NCBI GenBank assembly: GCA_046349915.1
Contig: JAXMBL010000003.1
Location: forward strand, 1,612,001-1,676,000
Direction of reading: 5' to 3'
Length of the DNA stretch: 64,000 bases
From: CAIXSC01 sp046349915
GTDB taxonomy: Bacteria > Planctomycetota > Planctomycetia > Pirellulales > Pirellulaceae
Below, one piece after another: positions 43,726 to 51,430 of the stretch (the first letter of the stretch is position 1; every line of letters begins with the position of its first letter). The position numbers and the translations under genes are program-made. The notes under the pieces were generated by a model. The model was given only the letters and a program-made list of their open reading frames with translations. It was not told the DNA's origin and made no database searches.

Positions 43726-44886
43726 ATGTCGGCCGTGAGTTCGCCGCCTGCGAGTGCGCCTTTTCGTTTTGAGTTGCTTCATCGCGACGCTGGCTCGTCG
43801 GCGCGTCGCTCTGTATTCAGCACACCGCATGGCCAAGTGCAGTTGCCTGCCTTCATGCCGGTGGGAACGTTGGGAACCGTCAAGGGGTTGACGGTGGAGC
43901 AGATTGGCGCGACCGGCGCTCAGATGATTCTGGGGAATACCTATCATCTGGCGCTGCGACCAAGTGCGGAGGTAGTGGCCGATCTGGGCGGACTGCATGC
44001 CTTCTCTGGGTGGTCAGGGCCCATTCTCACGGACAGCGGCGGCTTTCAGATCTTTAGTCTGGCTGAACAGACTCGTATCACGGAGCAGGCCGCCTACTTT
44101 CGTTCGCACATTGATGGTCGGTTGCTTGAGTTGACTCCTGAGCGAGCGATTGAAATTCAAGAGCTGTTGAGTAGCGATGTCGCCATGGTGCTGGACCACG
44201 TTGTTGGTTTGCCAGCGCCGCGGGAGCTATTGCAGGAAGCGGCGGAGCGGTCTCTGAGGTGGGCGGAACGGTGTCGGCGAGCGGCAAGACGGCCTGATCA
44301 GGCTCAGTTCGCGATCGTTCAGGGGGGGCTTAATGCCGCATTGCGGCAATGGCACGCACGCGAGTTGGTGTCGCTCGATTTTCCGGGGTACGCGATTGGC
44401 GGTTTGAGCGTGGGGGAAGAGCCGGTCGACATGTACCGGATGTTGGACGTTGTTTGTCCCGAGCTTCCCGAGAATAAGCCTCGCTATTTGATGGGAGTGG
44501 GGACGCCTCAAGACTTGCTGGAGGCGGTGCGACGGGGAGTCGACTTGTTTGATTGCGTCATGCCGACTCGAAATGGCCGCAACGCGTTGGCGTTTACGGA
44601 TGAGGGGCCGCTCCGTTTGCGAAACAAGGTGCATGAACGCGACAAGCGGCCGCTGGAAGAAGGCTGTCCTTGTCCTGCCTGTCGTCACAGTCGAGGATAT
44701 TTGCGGCATTTGTTTCAGGCGGATGAAATGTTGGGGCCCATTCTCTTGTCGGCCCATAATCTGACGTATTACCAGCGTCTGTTAGCGGGTGCGCGGGACG
44801 CGATCGAGCGGGGTGAGTTCGTGGAGTATCACGCGCGAAAAAGGGCTGGTTGGCGTCAGAACGATTCGCCGAGCGTGGAGTCGTGA
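43726..44886 (+). CDS. tgt: tRNA-guanine transglycosylase
   Basis: Tgt exchanges guanine 34 of Asp, Asn, His and Tyr tRNAs for preQ1 on the way to queuosine. The 386-residue protein has the general-base Asp in L-T-D-S-G-G-F-Q, Q-G-G-L for preQ1 recognition, and the nucleophile Asp in F-D-C-V-M-P-T-R-N-G-R. The zinc site is C-P-C-P-A-C plus the later His in S-A-H-N-L. The start is one base after the upstream TPR gene's stop. yajC and secDF follow, the canonical tgt-yajC-sec order of many bacteria. No queA or queuosine-precursor genes are in the window. Confidence 0.97.
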   Translation: MSAVSSPPASAPFRFELLHRDAGSSARRSVFSTPHGQVQLPAFMPVGTLGTVKGLTVEQIGATGAQMILGNTYHLALRPSAEVVADLGGLHAFSGWSGPILTDSGGFQIFSLAEQTRITEQAAYFRSHIDGRLLELTPERAIEIQELLSSDVAMVLDHVVGLPAPRELLQEAAERSLRWAERCRRAARRPDQAQFAIVQGGLNAALRQWHARELVSLDFPGYAIGGLSVGEEPVDMYRMLDVVCPELPENKPRYLMGVGTPQDLLEAVRRGVDLFDCVMPTRNGRNALAFTDEGPLRLRNKVHERDKRPLEEGCPCPACRHSRGYLRHLFQADEMLGPILLSAHNLTYYQRLLAGARDAIERGEFVEYHARKRAGWRQNDSPSVES

Positions 44887-44946
44887 CCGCCCTTGCTGGT
44901 TATGGCGCAACGGTTTAAGATAACCGCCACTTTTGCGGAAGCGAAT

Positions 44947-44978
44947 GGCCCGATGGTCGCAAAGCGTCGGGCCGTTTT
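44947..44978 (+). terminator. possible terminator after tgt
   Basis: GGCCCGA (44947-44953) pairs with TCGGGCC (44967-44973); an inner CGC/GCG stem around AAA adds stability, and GTTTTC follows. It would separate tgt from yajC. Confidence 0.5.
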
Positions 44979-45052
44979 CGTTGTCGGGCGATTATGCGGC
45001 GACTGAATGTACGCAGCGACTGAATGACGTCAGTTTTGTCGGGGGATGACGG

Positions 45053-45439
45053 ATGGAACGATTGTGGGCGACCGAGTTGGCTCCACTGTGGGCTCAGGCA
45101 GGAAAAGCCGCGGAAACAAACGGCTTGATGCAATTTCTGTCGGGACCTGCTTTACCGTTCATCATGATCGGTGTGTTGGCTTGGCTCATGTTCTTTCGGC
45201 CCGAGTCGAAGCGACGAGCGGAATTTCAGAAGCTGCTCGAAGGCCTCAAGAAAAACGACCGCGTGATTACTGCAGGCGGCATCTACGGCACGATTGTGAA
45301 CGTCCAGCAAGGCTCGGATGACGTCACTTTGCGAATTGACGATAGCGCCAATGTGCGTATTCGCGTGTTGCGGACTTCGATCACTCGAGTCCTCACTGGG
45401 GAAGAATCCACGGCGGAGGGCGGCAAGAGTTCCGAATGA
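45053..45439 (+). CDS. yajC: Sec translocase subunit YajC
   Basis: A 128-residue inner-membrane protein with one N-terminal segment (P-A-L-P-F-I-M-I-G-V-L-A-W-L-M-F-F-R-P) and the family block F-R-P-E-S-K-R-R-A-E-F-Q-K-L-L-E-G-L-K-K-N-D-R-V-I-T-A-G-G-I-Y-G. YajC accompanies SecDF and assists protein export. It lies 170 bp before the secDF start, with tgt upstream. The C-terminal beta-rich tail is hydrophilic. Confidence 0.95.
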   Translation: MERLWATELAPLWAQAGKAAETNGLMQFLSGPALPFIMIGVLAWLMFFRPESKRRAEFQKLLEGLKKNDRVITAGGIYGTIVNVQQGSDDVTLRIDDSANVRIRVLRTSITRVLTGEESTAEGGKSSE

Positions 45440-45609
45440 AAGAGGGCGTTGCTTCCAGCGGCACTTTCATTGATGTATTCGCGAATGAAGTATTCGCAGC
45501 GGACGGAAGTCGGCTGAGATCGTGGGCTTGAGAAAGCTCGACAGGCTTGGCTTCCAGTTTCATCGATAGACTAATCCACAGGCATACGGCATCTAAGGAC
45601 AACGTGGTC

Positions 45610-48600
45610 ATGGTCGGCTTCTCACCAGCGGTTTTGTGGGCGGCCGCCGACGCGGCGGAAAAGCAAGCGTCGAGCGGTATGGTGTTTCTGTACGTTCTTG
45701 GCGTGCTCCTCGGCGTTTTCGTCTTGCCGTTCTTCATCGGCCAGAAACTCGCCGATTCCATGCGGATGCGCGAGTTCGGCTGGAAGATCGGTTTGATCAT
45801 TTGCGTCTTGGTGGCCTCCACCTTGGTGCTCTACACCGGTTGGCCGCCGAAACTGGGGATCGATCTCAAGGGTGGCGTGATCCTGGTTTACGAAGTCGAT
45901 CTCGAGGGACGATCGACGGCCCAGGCATCCGACGCGAAAGCAGCCGATGGTCCCGCCGCGGCGCCCGCCATCGACATGAGCAATCTGATCGTGGCGCTCA
46001 CACGACGCATCAATCCCGGTGGTACGAAGGAAATTGTGATTCGCCCCTTTGGCGAGAAGCAGATTGAGATCATCATTCCCGATGTCGACCCACTCGAAAT
46101 CGCGCGCATCAAGAAGTCGATTAGCACGGCCGGTATGTTGGAATTTCGTATTGTCGCCAACAACCGAGATCACTCGACCTTAATCCAGTTGGCTCGCGAT
46201 CAGGCTCAGCAACCGCTAAAGAAACGTTTGTCGAGCGTGAAAGACGCGGGCGGCAAAGTGGTCGGCTTTTGGGCCAACGTGGCGCGTGATGAAGTACCGA
46301 CTCAAGGGAAAAACCTATTTAAGGTTGGTGTGTGGTACGACACGATTCGCAACGCGCGCACCGGTGATTTGTTGGAACTCCAGAGCGTCGCGCAGTTGCG
46401 AGGGTTCGATGACGAGCCCGGTAAGTTCGTCGACTATCTCAAGGAAATCGGCGTTGAGGAAATCGACGTCCTCATGTACGCCGACGACAAGCAGAACGTT
46501 GTTGGAAAAGACCTCGGCGCCGTGAGTGCGGGCTTTGAGAACTTGAATCCCAAGGTTGATTTCGCGACCAAGACGGCCGAGGCGGCGCGCCGCATGGGCC
46601 AACTCACCGGCCTGAATCTGCCCGACGGCGCTTTCACTCGCAAATTGGGAATTGTGCTCGACGGCAACCTCTTGTCGGCCCCGTCCATTCGTGGGCAGAT
46701 TACGGACCGAGGTCAAATCACGGGGCAGTTCACGCAGGAGGAAGTGGACTTCTTGGTGGGCATTCTCCGCGCGGGTAGTCTGCCGGCGGCCCTTTATGAA
46801 GAGCCGGTCAGCGAAAACCAAATTGGCTCGCTGCTGGGCGCCGACATGATTGTCAAGAGTGCCTGGGCGCTCGCCATCTCGCTCGTCGCCATCTTCCTGT
46901 TCGTGCTGGTCTACTACAAGTTCTCCGGCATGGTTGCCGCTATCGTGTTGGTGTTGAACATCGTGCTGACGCTCAGCCTGATGATTCTGCTCAAGGCGCC
47001 TCTGACGCTGCCTGGGCTCGCCGGTCTGGTGCTGACGGTCGGTATGTCCGTCGACTCGAACGTGCTGATTTTCGAACGCATGCGGGAAGAGCAGGCCCGA
47101 GGCGCCGCCCTGCGAATGGTGATTCGCAACGGCTTCGATCGAGCGTTCGTTACCATCGTCGACTCGAACCTCACGACGATCATTACGGCGATCATTCTCT
47201 ACGTCATCGGCACCGATCAGGTGAAGGGGTTCGCCGTCACTCTGACTCTGGGCATTTTGACCAGCATGTTCACCGCGGTCTTCTGCTCGCGAGTCATCTT
47301 TGACGTCGCCGAACGCCGTCGAGTGATCACGCAGTTGAACATGTTGCAGTTCATCAAGGAGACGAATTACGACTTCATGAAGATTTGGAAGCCCATGACA
47401 TTGGCTTCAGTGGTGCTCATCGTAATAGGCATCGTGGCCACCATCATTCGTGGCTCGTCGATGCTCGACATTGACTTCACCGGTGGAACCTCGGGGCAGC
47501 CCTTATTGAAGCAGGCCGCTTCTCCCGATGTTCTCCGCGAAAAACTCGATAGTTCTTTCGGTCCTGAGAAGATCCAGTACACGTTGACCAACGTGGATGT
47601 GGGGGGACAGGCCGATTTGCGCGATCGCGTTTACAAGATTGATACCTCATTGCCGAAGATTGCCGAGTTGGAGAAGAAGCTTCAACAGGCGTTTCGCGAC
47701 GAGTCAGGAGCAAGCATGCTTGCTACCTACTCGATGAAGTTCACGCCACCTCAGGCGGTGGCCATCAGCGGTGGCGACTCGAAGTCCTCGCCCAGCCAGT
47801 CGACCGAAGGAAAGTCGGAAGCCCCTGCTAAGGAGGCCGACGCGGACGACAAGCCTGCGGCCAAGCCGACAGAAGAAAAGCCCGCGGAAGGTAAACCTGC
47901 GGCCGAAAAGCCAGCGTCCGAGGCTCCAGCTCCGGAAAAACCGGCCGAAGCTAAGCCGGCCGAAGCTAAGCCGGAAGGCAAGGATGCGGCGGGACCCAAG
48001 CCCTGTGGAGGTGAGCAGTCGGACTGCCAAGAGACGCCAGCTGATGCGAAACCGGCCGACGAAAAGCCAGCAGAGAAGCCAGCGGACGCCAAACCCGCGG
48101 ATGCCAAACCCGCGGAAGAAGCCAAGCCGACGGAAGTAGCCAAGCCGACAGAAGAAACGAAGCCGGCTGCTACCAAGGAAGAGACGGAAAAGCCGGCTGA
48201 AAAAGAGGCGGCCAAGCCTGCGTCGGAACAGCCAGCGCCCGAAAAAGAGGATGGAGGTGATTTGCCGGTCGCCGTACCAACGGGTTCATCTGCTCCGGTG
48301 GTCATGATGCAATCTGAGCTTGAATTTGAAACGCCGATCAATGCGCCGACTTTGCAAGATCGAATCATTCAGTCCGCGCGGGCGTTGGAGCTTCCCGAGC
48401 CGCAAGTGATCCTGAGCAGCCCGAACTGGAACGGCTCGAGCAGCACTCCCTACGGCAAGTGGTTGGTTCAGTTGTCTAGCACATCCGATGAGGCCGCGAA
48501 GATCCTTGAGCGGTTGCAGCAGGAGCTGCAAGAGACGCCCGTTTTCTTGTCGTCGAGCGAAATCGGTGGGCAGGTGGCCGGAGACACTCAGCAACGCGCC

Positions 48601-49152
48601 ATTATCGCCTTGCTGCTCAGCCTTCTCGGCATCGTGGCTTACATCTGGTTCCGTTTTCAGAAGATCTCGTGGGGCGTGGCGGCGGTGATTGCACTGGTGC
48701 ACGACGTCTTGATGATGTTGGGCGCACTGGCCATAAGTCGCTGGTTGGCTCCCGTTCTCGGCTTTGCTCAAGTCGATGAATTCAAAATCAACTTGACGGT
48801 GGTGGCCGCCTTCTTAACGCTGGTTGGCTACTCGATCAACGACACGATTGTGACGTTTGATCGGTTGCGTGAAGTGAAGGGAAAGAGTCCTCACTTGACG
48901 GTCGAGATGATTAACCAAAGCGTGAATCAAACGTTGGGTCGAACGATTCTGACGGCGCTGACGGTGTTCATCGTCGTGTTGATTCTGTACTTCGCGGGCG
49001 GCGATAGTATTCATGCCTTCGCCTTCTCGCTGGTCATCGGCACGATCGTGGGTGTCTACAGCTCGGTTTTCATTGCCGCCCCTGTCTTGTTGATTTTGGC
49101 CGAGCGTGAAAAAGCGGCTCAATCCCGACAAGCTGGCGTCCGCGGAAAATGA
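45610..49152 (+). CDS. secDF: SecD-SecF fusion protein with K/P/A-repeat insertion
   Basis: A 1180-residue fusion of the proton-driven export subunits. The SecD half has I-D-L-K-G-G at its first periplasmic domain and helix-4 V-D-S-N-V-L-I-F-E-R-M-R-E-E (about 481). The SecF half starts near residue 580 with I-D-F-T-G-G-T and ends with G-Y-S-I-N-D-T-I-V-T-F-D-R-L-R-E (about 1073). Uniquely, residues about 723-886, within the first periplasmic loop of SecF, are a long low-complexity K/P/A/E/D repeat containing a C-G-G-E-Q-S-D-C pair. ATG 45610 starts 21 codons inside the open frame. SecDF fusions are known, but I know of no example of this insertion. The gene follows yajC. Confidence 0.93.
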   Translation: MVGFSPAVLWAAADAAEKQASSGMVFLYVLGVLLGVFVLPFFIGQKLADSMRMREFGWKIGLIICVLVASTLVLYTGWPPKLGIDLKGGVILVYEVDLEGRSTAQASDAKAADGPAAAPAIDMSNLIVALTRRINPGGTKEIVIRPFGEKQIEIIIPDVDPLEIARIKKSISTAGMLEFRIVANNRDHSTLIQLARDQAQQPLKKRLSSVKDAGGKVVGFWANVARDEVPTQGKNLFKVGVWYDTIRNARTGDLLELQSVAQLRGFDDEPGKFVDYLKEIGVEEIDVLMYADDKQNVVGKDLGAVSAGFENLNPKVDFATKTAEAARRMGQLTGLNLPDGAFTRKLGIVLDGNLLSAPSIRGQITDRGQITGQFTQEEVDFLVGILRAGSLPAALYEEPVSENQIGSLLGADMIVKSAWALAISLVAIFLFVLVYYKFSGMVAAIVLVLNIVLTLSLMILLKAPLTLPGLAGLVLTVGMSVDSNVLIFERMREEQARGAALRMVIRNGFDRAFVTIVDSNLTTIITAIILYVIGTDQVKGFAVTLTLGILTSMFTAVFCSRVIFDVAERRRVITQLNMLQFIKETNYDFMKIWKPMTLASVVLIVIGIVATIIRGSSMLDIDFTGGTSGQPLLKQAASPDVLREKLDSSFGPEKIQYTLTNVDVGGQADLRDRVYKIDTSLPKIAELEKKLQQAFRDESGASMLATYSMKFTPPQAVAISGGDSKSSPSQSTEGKSEAPAKEADADDKPAAKPTEEKPAEGKPAAEKPASEAPAPEKPAEAKPAEAKPEGKDAAGPKPCGGEQSDCQETPADAKPADEKPAEKPADAKPADAKPAEEAKPTEVAKPTEETKPAATKEETEKPAEKEAAKPASEQPAPEKEDGGDLPVAVPTGSSAPVVMMQSELEFETPINAPTLQDRIIQSARALELPEPQVILSSPNWNGSSSTPYGKWLVQLSSTSDEAAKILERLQQELQETPVFLSSSEIGGQVAGDTQQRAIIALLLSLLGIVAYIWFRFQKISWGVAAVIALVHDVLMMLGALAISRWLAPVLGFAQVDEFKINLTVVAAFLTLVGYSINDTIVTFDRLREVKGKSPHLTVEMINQSVNQTLGRTILTALTVFIVVLILYFAGGDSIHAFAFSLVIGTIVGVYSSVFIAAPVLLILAEREKAAQSRQAGVRGK
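47779..48270 (+). repeat. in-frame K/P/A repeat inside secF
   Basis: About 164 codons of imperfect repeats such as K-P-A-E-A, K-P-A-D-E and E-K-P-A, interrupted by one Cys pair (C-G-G-E-Q-S-D-C). It probably makes an extended, charged periplasmic tether. Confidence 0.85.
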
Positions 49153-49165
49153 TCCAGCCAAGCCG

Positions 49166-49200
49166 GTTCGTTCTCCGAATTTCTAGTTCGGAGAACGAAC
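49166..49200 (+). promoter_or_regulatory. 14-bp hairpin that masks the next gene's Shine-Dalgarno
   Basis: GTTCGTTCTCCGAA (49166-49179) pairs perfectly with 49187-49200 around a 7-nt loop. The 3' arm ends at the base before ATG 49201 and contains GGAG (49190-49193), seven bases before the ATG, so the closed hairpin hides the ribosome site. It could be an RNA thermometer or translation switch, or a terminator after secDF. Confidence 0.7.
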
Positions 49201-49761
49201 ATGAGGTGGCTCCGAAAATTACTCAGTGTCGGTATGGTCATTGGCGTGGCGGCGCTGATGTCAATCCCCTTCAAGCGAGTACCCCCGCGCGAAACGAACA
49301 AGAGCGCGGGGCGAGGCCAATGGGAGTTTGTTGAGCCGCGGTTGCAGTTTGAACAGATTCTCAAGCCTACGGCAGGCGTCTCTGCGGACGCTGCCACTTC
49401 TGTTTCGGACGATGTTCAGCGACCCGTGGACTCGTCCGGCTTGATACCCAATTCAACGCCGTCCAGGGTTCAGCGCGATGGCGCCTCGAATGGTGCTTCT
49501 TCTACTCCCTCGCCAGCAACCGACTCGTCGGCGAGTGAAAGCATGACTCGGGGAAGTACAGGGCGAACTCGATCCGCGGCACGCCCCATTCCCACCGACG
49601 ACGCGCCGCCCATTCGAGATCACGAAGCTTACCCCATGTCTCCCATGTCGCGTTTGCCAAGAATCGAGACTGAACCGCCTCGATCAGAACGCATTGGGGA
49701 AAGTGGAATTCCCCCCGCCCTGCCCGACGAGTTCAAGCCGCTCGCCGAATCTTCGCTCTAG
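49201..49761 (+). CDS. small membrane-anchored disordered protein
   Basis: A 186-residue protein with one N-terminal membrane segment (about 7-22, L-L-S-V-G-M-V-I-G-V-A-A-L-M-S-I-P) and a Ser/Thr/Pro/Arg-rich tail with no recognisable domain. No family is assigned. Its start codon immediately follows a strong hairpin. It lies 48 bp after secDF on the same strand and may be translated from its transcript. A role alongside the Sec machinery is only a positional guess. Confidence 0.6.
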   Translation: MRWLRKLLSVGMVIGVAALMSIPFKRVPPRETNKSAGRGQWEFVEPRLQFEQILKPTAGVSADAATSVSDDVQRPVDSSGLIPNSTPSRVQRDGASNGASSTPSPATDSSASESMTRGSTGRTRSAARPIPTDDAPPIRDHEAYPMSPMSRLPRIETEPPRSERIGESGIPPALPDEFKPLAESSL

Positions 49762-49782
49762 GTCTCGGTCGCAGCGCCAATG

Positions 49783-49836
49783 TACGACGGACTTCTAGTC
49801 CGTCGAGTCGCTGTACGATGGACTTCTCGTCCGTCG
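49783..49836. repeat. two palindromic repeats, second set
   Basis: CGACGGACT/AGTCCGTCG with loop TCT at 49785-49805 is identical to the units at 39228 and 39260. A diverged copy (CGATGGACT/CGTCCGTCG) is at 49816-49836. Again they lie between convergent gene ends (49761 and 49866). Confidence 0.82.
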
Positions 49837-49865
49837 AATGCAGCCAGCGTCGAGCGGACCACGCA

Positions 49866-50846
49866 TCAGTCGGTCTTGCGTTCTCGCGACTTCCACGGGA
49901 AATCCTCGGCCTTGTTCACGATCCTGAGGTCGATGAACCGCATGATCGTGGGGCTGACTTGCAGTTCGGGGCCGAGCAGAGCGGCGCCTCGCAAGTCGGT
50001 CTCTTCGAGGAACAGGAACAAGTCTTGATTGCGCACTCGTTCCGCTTCGTCTTCCGGGACCGGAGCGTGCTTGGCCTTGAACTTGTTATGGAGTTGCTTC
50101 ACGTCGCTTTCTGTTTTCCCGCCCACCAACATCACGGAGAGCTTGGCTGCAATGTACGGGTGCGAGAAGACATGGGTTGTCTTCAATGTTTTGAAGTTGT
50201 TGGCGGGCGAGAGTAGGACGAGCGCCTTGACATCTTGGCCTTGTTTCAAGAACGGAGTTTGCTTCCAACTCCAGTCCTGATGGACCCAGTTCAGTGCGAC
50301 GACTGAGCCCATGGGGCCGGCGCCGACGACCACCAGTTTCTCGATATTCAGCTCTTTCGCGTGGTGTTTGCGCATCAGGAATCGCTTGCATTCCTCCAAA
50401 TCCATCGCGATCATCGCGGCGAAGTCAGTCGGCTTCAATTGATCGTAGGATACTTCTTTGTCGCTGCCATCCGGCATGCGCCGACGCAAGCTGTCGCCGT
50501 GTCCGCGCAAGTCGGGGACCAGCACGGCGTGCCCGCGATTTTTCTGAAGGCCGAGCGCGAGTCGATGGAAATCGGCTCGTCCATGATGTTGTCCGTAATC
50601 GTGGACCATGATGATCGGAACCGAATCTTCCTTGTTGGTTCCTGGGTAATAGGTCGCTCGCAGGACGAATCCGTCTTTGGTTGTATCAAGCGTTACGTTT
50701 TCCGGAGGGGGAATCTCAGGCTTTTCTTGCGCCGGTGCATCGCAAACGGGAGAAACAGCGGCGCAAGTGGCCAGCGCACCAACAAGAGCGCTCTGTAGGA
50801 ACTCTCGACGGTTACCGTCCGCACTCAGGATGTGGTTTGAAGACAT
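49866..50846 (-). CDS. Tat-exported alpha/beta hydrolase-like protein without nucleophile Ser
   Basis: A 326-residue protein. The N-terminus R-R-E-F-L-Q-S-A-L-V-G-A-L-A is a twin-arginine signal. The fold has I-I-M-V-H-D-Y-G-Q (oxyanion strand) and V-P-D-L-R-G-H-G-D-S-x-R. Where the G-x-S-x-G elbow should be, the sequence reads V-V-V-G-A-G-P-M-G-S, so the Ser is replaced or shifted. The catalytic Asp and His are not evident later. It is therefore more likely a binding or structural relative than an active lipase/esterase, although a distant nucleophile cannot be excluded. It is convergent with the 49201 gene through a pair of palindromes. Confidence 0.75.
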   Translation of the reverse strand: MSSNHILSADGNRREFLQSALVGALATCAAVSPVCDAPAQEKPEIPPPENVTLDTTKDGFVLRATYYPGTNKEDSVPIIMVHDYGQHHGRADFHRLALGLQKNRGHAVLVPDLRGHGDSLRRRMPDGSDKEVSYDQLKPTDFAAMIAMDLEECKRFLMRKHHAKELNIEKLVVVGAGPMGSVVALNWVHQDWSWKQTPFLKQGQDVKALVLLSPANNFKTLKTTHVFSHPYIAAKLSVMLVGGKTESDVKQLHNKFKAKHAPVPEDEAERVRNQDLFLFLEETDLRGAALLGPELQVSPTIMRFIDLRIVNKAEDFPWKSRERKTD

Positions 50847-51430
50847 TTCTTAAGCCCTTCCGCCTCAACAGTTTGTGGTTGTTGTGTTTGCCGGGGTAAA
50901 CGCTTGCCTGACGCGAGTGGATTGGCGTGACTTGGGAGCAAGCAAGCTGAGTAAACGTCGGTTGGATCAGAAGATTCGTCGAACGCCCGAATACCATGCC
51001 GCAGTCGGATTTTCGTGCTGATTCTTCACAATTTCAGTGGGCTGTCGACATCGTATTCGGATCAAGAGCCTGCGTCAACGAATTACTTCGCGGCTTGTGA
51101 CTCGTGTTTAGTTGCGGATGAGTCGAATTAATAAGAACTTAGAGTCGTTGAGACATGGTGCGATTCCCAGGGTTGCTGTCGGTCATCGCAGCCCAATTGG
51201 GAAAAAAAGTGTCGAAAGGTTCCGAGCGTCGAGTACTTCCCGTCGATCCAAGCGTTTAGCTTGCAAAGTGCCGTTAAAACAAGCACAATAGTTACGTTGA
51301 TCGCTGATCAGGATTGGGGTGGGTAGAGATGACCTGCCTAGGATCGAACTGTTGGTGATTCGCGGACCCGATCGGATGGTGCTAAACATCTGGTGGGAAA
51401 CAACTTTGTAGCGGGAGGCGTGCTGGAACC
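50847..51430. other. 584-bp intergenic region, no gene seen
   Basis: The stretch between the divergent hydrolase and vWA genes is slightly more AT-rich than its surroundings around 51050-51300. Two short minus-strand frames (50812-50997 and 51183-51389) have no start signals or recognisable residues. It presumably holds promoters and a long leader for the vWA gene. No convincing hairpin or -35/-10 pair was found. Confidence 0.6.
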
